Positions 8,592-17,623 of a DNA stretch of 64,000 nucleotides are shown here, piece by piece. The DNA is from Caldilineaceae bacterium. GTDB lineage: Bacteria; Chloroflexota; Anaerolineae; Caldilineales; Caldilineaceae. Numbering within the stretch: the stretch's first letter is position 1; each line of letters opens with the position of its first letter. The stretch is taken from the NCBI GenBank assembly GCA_022824025.1, contig JAJEBF010000003.1, forward strand, positions 1 to 64,000, given 5' to 3'. A model generated the notes under the pieces. The model was not told where the DNA came from, ran no database searches, and saw only the letters and a program-made list of their open reading frames with translations. The translations under genes and the position numbers were made by a program.

Positions 8592-9824
8592 CTAACTGAC
8601 GATCTTCTCGGCTGTGGGGGCGCGTAGGGCGCCTTCGCCGTCAAAACGGAGGTCCTGGGCCGGTCCGATCTGGTTGAGACTCGGACGCTTCTCGGCCTCT
8701 TCCAGGAGAGCGGGCGAAAGCCACAGCGTATCGAGTTCAAGCGTATTCCGGATCCACACAACGCGGGCGTCGGCAGAATCCTTGCCCATTAAACCGGTCG
8801 CGATCACCTCCCGATCCGTCGGCAACGCGACCGGCTGCTTCGCGGCGGAGAAGTTCCCTGCGGTCAGGCAATTCGTATAGGTAGCGTCCCAGTCGATCTT
8901 GGACCGCAAACGCTCGGGGATCAGATCGGCCAATCCAACGCCGGATGCATTGCCATGGCTTTCAGACGTCAGATCAAGGACCGCCACCACCCGAAAGTCG
9001 GGCTCCCTTGGCCCGCCGTTTCGTCTCCACATCCCGATGATGTTGGTATCCATACCGGTGCCGCTGATGTTCTTTCCCATCTCCTGAACGACCAACAGAT
9101 CAAGGTTTTCGAAGGGAATTGAGGGTTGGAGCGATTTGGCCAGCCGCAACAGGGACGGCTCCTCTTCGAAAATTCTGTCTCCCGCGAGGACGGCGATCTC
9201 GGCCGCCGCGTGGCGGCCATTCTCGACAATGGCAACGCCGGCCGCGACCGGCATCTTGGCCAGAACAACCTCCGCCGCCCGCGGAATCGCAGTGGCGGCG
9301 TCGTTGGCATGGAGGGTAGCCGCTCCCTTTCTCTTTCCCAGCCCGATCGTCATGATCTTGCACAGCCCGCTCTCGCGGTCGGCGCGAAAGGCGGTATGCG
9401 CCTTGACTCGATTCACCGGGATCACAGCATCGGCCTCCGCCGCGTGCCGATCCCAATAGACCGGCATGCCGTCCGTCTCGCCGATTTTGACTACTTCCAG
9501 GCTGCTGTGAATGGGAACGCCCAGCTCAGCCATCCCATAGTCGACCAGTACTGCGTGTTGTCCTTCTGCCGTTCCACCTCCGTGGCTCCCCATTGCCGGC
9601 ACCAGGAAAGGCTCCGCCCCAATTGCCTGCAACGATTCAACAACCGCCTGCACAACTTCCGCATAGCAGGAGATTCCCCGGCTGCCAACAGCCACTGCCA
9701 CTCTCATCCCCGGCCTGATCCGTTCAGACAGCCCTACCGCGTTGAGGCCGTTCCATACCGCGGCGGATACATTTTCAACTTGCTGATCAGATACGGCCTG
9801 CCGCACCGGCACGAGTTGAATCAT
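8592..9824 (-). CDS. LarA-like (DUF2088) protein, probable nickel-pincer-dependent racemase/epimerase
   Basis: 410 aa, close to the size of lactate racemase LarA. The N-terminal domain has SHGGG (His81). The centre has KAHTAFRADRESGLCK (His143, Lys156) and GKRKGAATLH (His172). In L. plantarum LarA the nickel-pincer nucleotide is held by His108, His174, Lys184 and His200; here the Lys-to-His spacing of 16 is identical and the other spacings are close. I infer that it uses the nickel-pincer cofactor. Substrate unknown, since many LarA homologues act on other 2-hydroxyacids. The cofactor genes larB, larE and larC lie at the other end of the window. It is 25 bases downstream of prfB on the same strand. 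Confidence 0.82.
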   Translation of the reverse strand: MIQLVPVRQAVSDQQVENVSAAVWNGLNAVGLSERIRPGMRVAVAVGSRGISCYAEVVQAVVESLQAIGAEPFLVPAMGSHGGGTAEGQHAVLVDYGMAELGVPIHSSLEVVKIGETDGMPVYWDRHAAEADAVIPVNRVKAHTAFRADRESGLCKIMTIGLGKRKGAATLHANDAATAIPRAAEVVLAKMPVAAGVAIVENGRHAAAEIAVLAGDRIFEEEPSLLRLAKSLQPSIPFENLDLLVVQEMGKNISGTGMDTNIIGMWRRNGGPREPDFRVVAVLDLTSESHGNASGVGLADLIPERLRSKIDWDATYTNCLTAGNFSAAKQPVALPTDREVIATGLMGKDSADARVVWIRNTLELDTLWLSPALLEEAEKRPSLNQIGPAQDLRFDGEGALRAPTAEKIVS

Positions 9825-9849
9825 CGGTACCTCCCAGGCGCCATTCCGC

Positions 9850-10942
9850 CTATGTTCCCACCTGTGTCTTTAGCCACGCCTCGATGAACGTATCCAGATC
9901 GCCGTCCAAAACGGCCTGCGTTGCCGCTGTCTCCACATTTGTGCGCAAATCCTTCACCATCTGATAGGGGTGCAGGACATAGGAACGAATCTGGCTGCCA
10001 AAATCAGCCTGAACATTCTCGCCCTTCAGCCGGGCCTTTTCCGCGGCGATTTTTTCCTGCTCGATTGCGTAGAGCTTGCCCCGCAGGATCCGCATCGCGA
10101 TTTCCCGGTTCTGCGTCTGGCTGCGCTCGTTCTGGCACGAAACGACAATTCCGGTCGGCAAGTGGTGGAGGCGAACCGCCGTCGCGTTCTTCTGCACGCT
10201 CTGGCCTCCGGCCCCGCTGGAAAGAAATACGTCCATCCGCACATCGTTCGGCGCGATCTCGATCTCGATGTCTTCGTCAATGATCGGCAGCACCTCCAAC
10301 TTCGCGAAAGATGTGTGCCGCCGGTTGCCGGCATCGAATGGACTGAGCCGGACAAGCCGGTGGGTGCCCCGTTCTGCCTGAAGATAGCCATAGGCGTAGG
10401 GCCCTTCCACCGTCGTCGTTACACTCTTGATTCCGGCTTCTTCCCCTTGGGTCATATCGGTGATTTCAGTCGCGAAGCCCTTCTTCTCTGCCCAGCGTAA
10501 ATACATGCGTTGCAGCATCGCGGTCCAGTCTTGCGCCTCGGTGCCGCCCGCGCCTGCATGAATACTGATAATTGCGCCGCCCGAGTCATACTTACCACTG
10601 AGTGAAAGGGTAAACTCCCTCTTCTCAAGCTCCCCGTCAAGTGAATCCGCCTCGACCTGCAGCTCAGCAAGCAGACTTTGGTCGTCTTCAGCTATTTCGG
10701 CAAAATCAAGCGCGTCCTGCGTACGCTGTTTCAATCCATCCCAGACGCTGATCACCTCCTGCAGGGCGTTCAGCTCCTGCATCTTCTGCTGGGCCGCTCT
10801 CTGGTTGTCCCAGAAATCGGGGGCTATCGACTCCTCTTCCAGCGTCTTTGCCTGCGCAACTTTGTCCGGCAAGTCAAAGCCGCCCCCGTATCGCGTCGAC
10901 TCGCTCCGCGAGCAGATGTAAGCGGTCTGTTAATTCGCCCAT
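9850..10942 (-). CDS. prfB: Peptide chain release factor 2, with programmed +1 frameshift
   Basis: Class I release factor for UGA and UAA. Translation starts at the ATG at 10942 behind AAGGGAG, reads 22 codons (MGELTDRLHL... ending GRL), meets an in-frame TGA at 10876-10874, and shifts +1 at CTT-TGA-C to continue DLPDKVAQAK. The joined protein is about 363 aa, the family length. The main part carries the stop-recognition SPF motif (VRLSPFDAGNR) and the GGQ motif (SSGAGGQSVQKN) that enters the peptidyl-transferase centre. Without the shift only a 22-residue peptide is made, so RF2 level controls its own synthesis, as in E. coli. It follows ftsY with a 105-base gap. Confidence 0.96.
10873..10888 (-). 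promoter_or_regulatory. prfB +1 frameshift site with upstream SD-like sequence
   Basis: On the minus strand a purine-rich GGGGGCGG runs directly into CTT-TGA-C. The shifty CTT is at 10879-10877, the TGA at 10876-10874. The layout (SD-like G run three bases before CUU, UGA followed by C) is the standard autoregulatory site of prfB. Confidence 0.92.
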
Positions 10943-11047
10943 GACTCTCTATCTCCCTTGATGTCTGCTGAATGGCGCCCTGAAGTCTTCGGCGGCCTCA
11001 GAATTCCCGACTGTCGTCGTCTGCCATCTTGTGAGGCGCCGGTCACG

Positions 11048-11998
11048 TTATTCTCCCAACAAGCCTTCCACAAACGTCACCGGCTCGAATTCAGCCAGGT
11101 CCTCCAGCTTTTCGCCGGTGCCAACGAAACGCACCGGAATCCCCAGCTGTTTCTTGATGCTCAGAACCGCGCCGCCCTTGGCGGTGCTATCGAGCTTCGT
11201 CAATATGATACCCGTCACGCCAGACGCTTCCTTGAACCCCTTGGCCTGCAAAATCGCGTTCTGGCCCGTGGACGCGTCCAACGCCAGCAGCGTCTCATGC
11301 GGCGCCCGGTGCACCTGCTTGGCCGCCACCCGGCGCATCTTTTCCAACTCCTGCATGAGGTTGAACTTGTTCTGCAGGCGTCCCGCCGTGTCTGTGATAA
11401 GCAGGTCGGCGTTCCGGCTCTCCTGGCTCGCCCGCATGGCGTCGAACAGAACCGCCGCAGGGTCCGACCCGGGGGCCTGCGCGATCACATCAACGCCGGC
11501 CCGTTCACCCCATATTTGCAACTGATCGATGGCCGCCGCTCGAAAGGTGTCCCCGGCGGCAAGAACGACCTTCTTGCCGCGCTCTTTGTATCGCTTCGCC
11601 AGCTTGCCAATCGTTGTCGTCTTACCCGAGCCGTTCACCCCAACGACCAGGACCACCGTCAATATGCGCGGCTCCTCAATCTGAAGCGGCTCGTCAGCCT
11701 GCAACAGCTTCACCATCTCCTGCTTCAGGATCAGATAAGCGTCCTCGCTGCGCCTTACATTCTCCTGTTGAACTCTTTGACGGGTCGACTCGACAAGCTC
11801 CATCGTCGAATCCACTCCGACATCGGCAACGATCAGCGCCTCCTCCAGCTCCTCCCACAGCTCCTCAGTAACTTCGTTCTCCCGAAACAGGGAACCAATC
11901 TGACTGAAAACGCCCGACCTGGTCTTCTGTAGACTTTCCTCTATTTTTTCATCATCGGCCGTCTTCTCTTCCTTGCGGCCAAACAAACGCCTGAGCAT
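11048..11998 (-). CDS. ftsY: Signal recognition particle receptor FtsY
   Basis: SRP receptor GTPase that docks Ffh-ribosome complexes at the membrane translocon. 316 aa from the ATG at 11998 ([11 protein letters not shown]). The acidic A domain is very short, as in many Gram-positive-type bacteria. N domain: [13 protein letters not shown] domain: Walker [46 protein letters not shown] and the closing [12 protein letters not shown]. The partner ffh is about 7 kb away on the same strand. prfB follows 105 bases downstream. Confidence 0.96.
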   Translation of the reverse strand: MLRRLFGRKEEKTADDEKIEESLQKTRSGVFSQIGSLFRENEVTEELWEELEEALIVADVGVDSTMELVESTRQRVQQENVRRSEDAYLILKQEMVKLLQADEPLQIEEPRILTVVLVVGVNGSGKTTTIGKLAKRYKERGKKVVLAAGDTFRAAAIDQLQIWGERAGVDVIAQAPGSDPAAVLFDAMRASQESRNADLLITDTAGRLQNKFNLMQELEKMRRVAAKQVHRAPHETLLALDASTGQNAILQAKGFKEASGVTGIILTKLDSTAKGGAVLSIKKQLGIPVRFVGTGEKLEDLAEFEPVTFVEGLLGE

Positions 11999-12021
11999 GC
12001 AGAAGTCTCCTGGAGCTGCCT

Positions 12022-12048
12022 CGGGTGGCTTTCCACCCGGCAATTATA
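12022..12048 (-). promoter_or_regulatory. Extended -10 promoter and leader hairpin of ftsY
   Basis: On the minus strand TGC-TATAAT (12048-12043) is a perfect extended -10; no good -35 is seen. Just downstream, CGGGTGG-CTTT-CCACCCG (12039-12022) forms a 7-bp hairpin at the very 5' end of the message, which could stabilise the transcript. The ftsY start lies about 38 bases after the expected start of transcription. Confidence 0.5.
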
Positions 12049-12526
12049 GCACGGGCGGGAACGATAGAGAGAACAAGGCCATGCCCTCGCGCCTCGGCAG
12101 GATAAGGTCTTCACAGATCCCAATCAGGCAAGTTAGCGCCGTCCAATCCCGACGACCAGGCCCCAAAACGCGCCCCTTCGCGGAAAAGGGATTCACCGCG
12201 GCCCGCCGCCGCCACTGCTCGCCTCGGCAATACCTGGAGGGCCGCCCCTTTCGGGCGCCCCTCCCCCGTACGCCGGCCCGCGGCGCTTCCCCGCCCATCC
12301 ACCCACTGACCTCTGCTCACCCCCCACTGCCACTTTTATGGAGGCAGTGAAATTACCCAAAGGCGGGCTGAAACGCGCCCCTGAATTGGACTGCGCGTCT
12401 TCGAAACGAAGTGTTGGCGGGTTTCTGGTTTCACCCTGTATACTGTTTACCATGGAGAAATGAGGCCCAGAGTCACAGGTGGGTCGAAAACCGCCGTCGT
12501 CCCGCTATCTCCTTCAGCAGGCGAAC
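12049..12526. other. Intergenic region between ftsY and dgt, no gene seen
   Basis: About 480 GC-rich bases separate these divergent genes. No convincing coding frame, RNA gene or repeat is visible. The right end holds a candidate promoter for dgt. Confidence 0.6.
12414..12444 (+). promoter_or_regulatory. Candidate promoter for dgt
   Basis: TTGGCG and TATACT are separated by 19 bases, slightly long. The -10 matches consensus at five of six positions. It lies about 80 bases before the chosen dgt start. Confidence 0.35.
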
Positions 12527-13693
12527 ATGCTTCTGACAAGAGAAGAGTTGGAACAGAGGGAAGAGAGGGAGTTGGCCGTCTACGCGATGCGCAGCGGCCG
12601 CAGTCGCGGGCGAGCCCATCCCGACGCCGAGCATCCCTACCGCACCGCTTACCAACGGGACCGCGACCGCATCATTCACACCACGCCCTTTCGACGCCTG
12701 CAATACAAGACCCAGGTGTTCGTCTACAACGAAGGGGATCATTACCGCAACCGGCTGACCCATACTGTCGAAGTGGCCCAGATCGGCCGCACGCTGGCCC
12801 GCGCGCTCGCCTGCAACGAAGACCTCACCGAAGCGATCTGCCTGGCCCACGACCTGGGCCATCCCCCCTTCGGCCACACCGGCGAGTCTTCGCTGAACGA
12901 CCTCATGCAAGGGCATGGCGGCTACGATCACCAGAAACAGACCTATCGCATCGTAACGAGATTGGAGCGTCGCTACCCGGAACACCCGGGACTGAATCTG
13001 ACATACGAGGTGCGGGAAGGGATTGTCAAACATGACACCGACTACGACATCGTCGATGCCGGCGAGTATGATCCCGATGAGAGAGGCACCCTGGAGTGTC
13101 AGATCAGCAATTTGGCCGACGAAATCGCCTACAACACCAGCGACGCCGACGACGGCTTGCGCGCTGGCATCCTGAATCCCGCCGCATTTCTTGAACTTGC
13201 CATCAGCCGGCGCGTCCTCGATTCACTGGGAGAGAACCCGACGACTATCGACCTTACTGAGCCGCTCTCCCGCTACCGTTTTATCCGGCGGCTCGTCGGG
13301 ATTGAGGTCAGCGATGCCATCCAGGCAACCACGGTAAATCTACGAGCCGCAACCGTTCACAGCCTTGCGGATCTGCGGGCGCGTGGAAGAAATATGGCCG
13401 CCTATTCGATGGAGATTGAAGGAGAAAACCGGGAGCTCAAGCAGTTTCTGTTCGATCGCTTCTACCGCCACTTCAGAGTGGCCCGTATGGCCGCCAAGGC
13501 AGACCGAACGATCCGCGCCCTGTTCACGGCTTTCGTAGAGGAGCCAGCGCAACTGCCTCCCGAAACACAGGAGCGGCTTAGCGAATCGGGGGGTGACCTG
13601 CATCGCGTGGTGTGCGACTACATCGCGGGCATGACCGACCGCTACGCGATCGCAGAACACCGCCGTCTCTTTGACCCTGAGGAAGGCGTTTGA
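12527..13693 (+). CDS. dgt: dGTP triphosphohydrolase-like dNTPase
   Basis: HD-domain enzyme that cleaves dNTPs to deoxynucleosides and triphosphate, controlling dNTP pools. 388 aa from the ATG at 12527 (MLLTREELEQREEREL), preceded by AGCAGG; a GTG at 12479 would add 16 residues without family support. Metal ligands are visible as RLTHTVEVAQIGR (His), CLAHDLGHPPFGHTGE (His-Asp) and the later Asp in LADEIAYNTSDADDG. RDRDRIIHTTPFRRL and KTQVF form the nucleotide site. Length fits the type 2 dGTPase-like family. Monocistronic, converging on the gene at 13725. Confidence 0.93.
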   Translation: MLLTREELEQREERELAVYAMRSGRSRGRAHPDAEHPYRTAYQRDRDRIIHTTPFRRLQYKTQVFVYNEGDHYRNRLTHTVEVAQIGRTLARALACNEDLTEAICLAHDLGHPPFGHTGESSLNDLMQGHGGYDHQKQTYRIVTRLERRYPEHPGLNLTYEVREGIVKHDTDYDIVDAGEYDPDERGTLECQISNLADEIAYNTSDADDGLRAGILNPAAFLELAISRRVLDSLGENPTTIDLTEPLSRYRFIRRLVGIEVSDAIQATTVNLRAATVHSLADLRARGRNMAAYSMEIEGENRELKQFLFDRFYRHFRVARMAAKADRTIRALFTAFVEEPAQLPPETQERLSESGGDLHRVVCDYIAGMTDRYAIAEHRRLFDPEEGV

Positions 13694-13724
13694 ACGCAAC
13701 CCCGCAAGGCGTCTCTTCTCCGGA

Positions 13725-15371
13725 TCAAGACGAGACGTAGACCTCAAATCTGGCGTTTACCGACTGAAACGGCAGGGGCGCCTGTTCGCCTTCAAGATAC
13801 GTAACGCTCTCTATCCTGCATTCCAACTCAACGCCGTCTGATCGGAGCGTGCAAGTCAGCCCCGGCGCGACCTCAAGAGGAGGAGCGGTTTCAGAGCCGC
13901 CGCTCCCGGCAGGGTCTTCCAGGCCGCTCGCTGAAAAGCCCGGCGAGACGAGCGGCTGGCTTACGCTGCGCACCGCGGAACGGTCATAGAGCCAGATGTC
14001 GAGCAGCCGCACCTGGTCCGTATTGGCCGCGTCGCGGTCCACCGATTCATTGATTCCCATGCCGCAGGCTCCCAATAGCTCGCCGTCCGCCGCGTTGATT
14101 GTAAAGCTCTCGTCATAGGACTGAATGCCGAAGGCGTAGCTCGCCTCAAATTGGCCAACCTGCTGCCGGGACGAATGAACAGCCTGTTCCGGCTCAGAAA
14201 GGTCTCGGCCGCTCTCGAGGGTCTCGCCCCCGGCGTCGGAAATCGGCCTCGCCTCCATCCTTCTGTCTGGCAGCGCCGCGGGGTCTTCGGGGGCGGCCAG
14301 ACTGCCGTCGGATCTTGCAAGGCTCTCGTCCCTTCCCGCGTCGGGACCGCCCAATCCTGCCGCCGGCCCTGTTTCGGCTCTGATTGGCCCGACAGCAGAC
14401 TCCAGGCTTCCCGGTTCATCATCCGGCCGGCTCCCGCTCAGTTCCTCTAAATCTGAATGGGGCTGGCCTGTCCCTACCTGGCCCGGTACCCCCTCGCCGC
14501 TCTCCACCCCCAAGGCAACGGGCTCGTTCGGCGTATCGTCGTCATCCTGCTCAGCCGCGTCTCCCCTGCTGAGCAGCTCAACATTCTCATCCCCGTCCGC
14601 ACGCCCAGCCGCCTCCGTATCGCCGGCCAAGGCAGGCAGCCCCCTCGTACGGTCTCCTGCCGTCCGCGGCGCCGCAAGCGTCCCCGGCCGGCCCGCCCGC
14701 CTCTCAGTCCGGTCCTCAGTTGTGTCAACATCGGCGCGACGGCTCGACGCGACATCTGCCCTGGAAGCCGTCCCGATCTGTCGAACTGGTTCGCCCGGAG
14801 TTTCTCTGCTGTCCGAAAGCGGCGTATCGGGTGACCCCTCAATTGGGCGGCGCGCAGTCCCAGCCTGCTCCGTGAAGACGGGCTCATTGGGCGCGGAATG
14901 ACCTCCAGTCGGGCGCCCCTTGCGCAGCCAGTCCAGATTTGGGCGACGCTGCCTTACGGGCCTCTCCGCAACGGAAGGGGGCCCGGCTCGCGCCTCCCGC
15001 GGCGCAGTTGCCTGATTCGAGCGGCCCCTCCCGAAGGGGAGCGGAAACGGCTGAATTGGGGGGGGCTTTCCTTGTGACTGGCGCAGAAGCTGATTGGCGA
15101 TGACCACCCCGCCAACCAGCAGAAGCAAGGCTGCAACATACAGCAGGCCCTGGCTAATCAAGTCCACAAAGGCCGTATAGCTCGAGCCGGCCTCGTCGCT
15201 TCCTGAAGCCGGAACCTCTCCCTGTTGCGACGGGGCAGATGCTGCAGGCTCCGAGGAGGGGGCCTCTGTCCACTCTACGGGCCACACCCACCAACCGATG
15301 AAAAGCCCGAGCGTAAGCCCGACCAATCCCGACATCAGCATGTGGACCAGGGACCTGTGACGGTCGATCAT
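13725..15371 (-). CDS. Membrane-anchored protein with a long disordered acidic region
   Basis: I do not know a function. 548 aa from the ATG at 15371 (MIDRHRSLVHML); an ATG ten codons upstream is possible. There are two hydrophobic helices, at about residues 8-31 (MSGLVGLTLGLFIGWWVWPV) and 73-95 (LISQGLLYVAALLLLVGGVV). About 270 residues of low-complexity, Pro/Gly/Ser/Asp/Glu/Arg-rich sequence follow, then a compact C-terminal beta-type domain of about 130 residues with CGMGINESVDRDA, LLDIWLYDRSAV and two later Cys (TCTLRSDGVELECRIES). It lies 37 bases downstream of manC, so it may be co-transcribed with sugar-nucleotide synthesis. An adaptor that places the C-terminal domain at a distance from the membrane is a guess. 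Confidence 0.8.
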   Translation of the reverse strand: MIDRHRSLVHMLMSGLVGLTLGLFIGWWVWPVEWTEAPSSEPAASAPSQQGEVPASGSDEAGSSYTAFVDLISQGLLYVAALLLLVGGVVIANQLLRQSQGKPPPIQPFPLPFGRGRSNQATAPREARAGPPSVAERPVRQRRPNLDWLRKGRPTGGHSAPNEPVFTEQAGTARRPIEGSPDTPLSDSRETPGEPVRQIGTASRADVASSRRADVDTTEDRTERRAGRPGTLAAPRTAGDRTRGLPALAGDTEAAGRADGDENVELLSRGDAAEQDDDDTPNEPVALGVESGEGVPGQVGTGQPHSDLEELSGSRPDDEPGSLESAVGPIRAETGPAAGLGGPDAGRDESLARSDGSLAAPEDPAALPDRRMEARPISDAGGETLESGRDLSEPEQAVHSSRQQVGQFEASYAFGIQSYDESFTINAADGELLGACGMGINESVDRDAANTDQVRLLDIWLYDRSAVRSVSQPLVSPGFSASGLEDPAGSGGSETAPPLEVAPGLTCTLRSDGVELECRIESVTYLEGEQAPLPFQSVNARFEVYVSS

Positions 15372-15408
15372 TTCAATGCCCGCGTCTCTCCACGCGCCCA
15401 ACGTTCGA

Positions 15409-16485
15409 TCAGAGGAGCTCGTTGCGGTCCCCTGCCTGCAGCTCGGCGACCACCTGCTTCACCTGCTGAATGCTCCCCTTTTTGCCGATCAGCAACGCGT
15501 CCCCCGCATCAATCACGATGAGGTCTTCAACATCGATCAGGGCCACCAGCCGCTTCGAGGCGGCCACGATATTGCCCCGGCTGTTCATTTGCAGGATTTC
15601 GCTCTCCACCGGGTAATTCCCTTCCGCGTCCTGGGAAATGACCGACTCCAGCGCATCCCAACTCCCCAGGTCGTTCCATCCCACCTGCATCGGCACCACA
15701 GCCACCTTCTCCGCGCCCTCCATCAACCCGTAGTCGATCGAGACGTCTGGCATGGCCGGCCAGACATCAGCCAGCACTCGCCCCTCCTGGCTCGTCCCCA
15801 ACGCCGCCGCGATGCGGTTCATGGATTCGTATAGTGAAGGCATCTGCCTCTCGTATTCCGCCAGCAACCGCTCCACCCGGCTGACGAATATGCCCCCGTT
15901 CCAAAAGTAACCGCCATCGGCAAGAAACTGTTCCGCTGTGGCCTGATCGGGTTTTTCCAGGAAACGATTCACCGCAAAAGTAGCCATTTTCCCCGGCACA
16001 TCCAGCGGCTCTTCTTTCCGCTGGATGTAACCATAGCCGGTGTGAGCCTGCGTTGGCTCGATTCCCAGGACGGTTATAAACCCCGCGCGCGCGCTTTGCT
16101 CCGCCTGCCGCAACGCGTCCTGAAAGCCGCGGCGATCCTGGATCAGATGGTCGGCCGGCAGGATGGCCGCCACCTCCTCCGGGTCGCGCCGCCGCAAATG
16201 CGCGCACGCCAGCGCAATCGCAGGCGCGGTATTCCGTCCCTCCGGCTCTTCCAGAATATTTTGCTGGGGCAGGCCGTCCAGCTGGGCGGCGCACAGGCCG
16301 GCATAGCGCCTTCCCGTAATTACATAGGTGTCCTCGCGGCTGACGAGCCCCTCCAACCGGTCCGCTGTAGCCTGAATCATCGTCCGGCCGCTGCCAGTGA
16401 GGTCATTGAACTGCTTGGGTGAACTCTTCCGGCTCCGGGGCCACAATCGCGTGCCCGCGCCGCCTGCTAGAATCACTGCGTACAT
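15409..16485 (-). CDS. manC: Mannose-1-phosphate guanylyltransferase
   Basis: Makes GDP-mannose from GTP and mannose-1-phosphate for glycans and glycolipids. 358 aa, single nucleotidyltransferase domain without the isomerase fusion. Seen are the pyrophosphorylase signature LAGGAGTRLWPRSRKSSPKQF, the PADHLIQD metal/nucleotide segment, NRFLEKPD, YFWNGGIFV and the VGWNDLGSWDAL motif near the C-terminus. The start is 12 bases after the dprA stop. GDP-mannose would feed the kind of polysaccharide genes found at 3-6.7 kb; the link is inference. Confidence 0.94.
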   Translation of the reverse strand: MYAVILAGGAGTRLWPRSRKSSPKQFNDLTGSGRTMIQATADRLEGLVSREDTYVITGRRYAGLCAAQLDGLPQQNILEEPEGRNTAPAIALACAHLRRRDPEEVAAILPADHLIQDRRGFQDALRQAEQSARAGFITVLGIEPTQAHTGYGYIQRKEEPLDVPGKMATFAVNRFLEKPDQATAEQFLADGGYFWNGGIFVSRVERLLAEYERQMPSLYESMNRIAAALGTSQEGRVLADVWPAMPDVSIDYGLMEGAEKVAVVPMQVGWNDLGSWDALESVISQDAEGNYPVESEILQMNSRGNIVAASKRLVALIDVEDLIVIDAGDALLIGKKGSIQQVKQVVAELQAGDRNELL

Positions 16486-16497
16486 GCCTGTTCCCCA

Positions 16498-17580
16498 TCA
16501 GTTTGCGCGTACAAACTGCATCTGCCCCACTTGACGCACAAGGCCCTTTAGCTCCATCATCGACAGCAAACTGCTGACTTCAGCCGTTTCAAACGGGGCG
16601 GCCCGCACGATTTCGTTCATGTGCTGCGGCTCTGTGGAAATATGCTCCAGGATCAGCGCCTCCTCCGGCGATGCCGGCACCGTGGAGCGGGCCTCCTGCT
16701 GCGCAACCGCGTCCGCCAGATTGAGGTAGTCGAAGAGGTCGTCAACAGAAGTCACAGGAATCGCGCCGTCCTGAATGAGCCGGTTGCAGCCGCTGCTGCC
16801 AGGGCTGAGAATCGAACCCGGCACGGCAAAAACCTCCCGCGACTGCTCGGCGGCGAAATTCGCCGTTATCAATGCCCCGCTGCGCTTTCCGGCCTCCACG
16901 ATGATCACCGCCAGACTCAATCCGCTGATGATGCGGTTGCGCGGCGGAAAGTTTCTGGCTTCAGGTTTGGCGCCCAGCGCATACTCGCTTACCACGGCGC
17001 CCTGCTCCATGATTTGCAGGGCCATCCTCCGGTTTCGCGCCGGGTAAATCTGGTCCACGCCGCTGCCCAACACCGCGATCGTGCGCCCTCCGGAATCCAA
17101 CGCCGCCTGGTGCGCAATCGCGTCTACGCCAAGCGCCAATCCGCTTACGACCGTCACACCGTTCTTGGCCAAATTGGATCCCAACTCCCGCGCCACCTCC
17201 CTCCCATACGGGGACACGCGCCGCGTGCCAACGACGGCGACAGCCAGTTCGTCCCGCGCCTCAATCTGGCCGCGCACATACAACAGGGGCGGGGCCAGCG
17301 GAACAGATCGCAGGTTGTAGGGATAGCCGTCGTCACCCCAGCAGTACACGCCATACCCGCGGCGGAGAACCTTCTCCAACTCCGCCTGCGGGTCCAACCG
17401 CTGCCGTGCAGCCAGCAAGCTCTCAACACTGCGTCGGTCCAGTCCGGCCGCCTTGAGCGACTGGATCGGGGCGCCCCACGCCGCGTCAATGCTTCCGCAC
17501 TCTTCAAGGAGGGCGGTCAGCCGCGCCGGCCCAATGCCGGGCACACGATTAAAGGCAATCCAATACGCTCGTTCATCCAT
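16498..17580 (-). CDS. dprA: DNA-processing protein DprA
   Basis: Loads RecA onto incoming single-stranded DNA during natural transformation. 360 aa. N-terminal helix-hairpin-helix-like region (FNRVPGIGPARLTALLEECG), the Rossmann-like DprA core with GTRRVSPYG, GLALGVDAIAHQAAL, LGSGVDQIYPARNR, FPPRNRIISGLS, KRSGALITANFAAEQ and FAVPGSI, then a C-terminal winged-helix domain ending VRQVGQMQFVRAN. Lies between rimM (43-base gap) and manC (12-base gap). Its presence is compatible with DNA uptake but does not prove competence, as dprA is widespread. Confidence 0.95.
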   Translation of the reverse strand: MDERAYWIAFNRVPGIGPARLTALLEECGSIDAAWGAPIQSLKAAGLDRRSVESLLAARQRLDPQAELEKVLRRGYGVYCWGDDGYPYNLRSVPLAPPLLYVRGQIEARDELAVAVVGTRRVSPYGREVARELGSNLAKNGVTVVSGLALGVDAIAHQAALDSGGRTIAVLGSGVDQIYPARNRRMALQIMEQGAVVSEYALGAKPEARNFPPRNRIISGLSLAVIIVEAGKRSGALITANFAAEQSREVFAVPGSILSPGSSGCNRLIQDGAIPVTSVDDLFDYLNLADAVAQQEARSTVPASPEEALILEHISTEPQHMNEIVRAAPFETAEVSSLLSMMELKGLVRQVGQMQFVRAN

Positions 17581-17623
17581 AGATGGGGGTTTCGCTCAAA
17601 TGCCTGTGTCGGCAACGGCCTCG

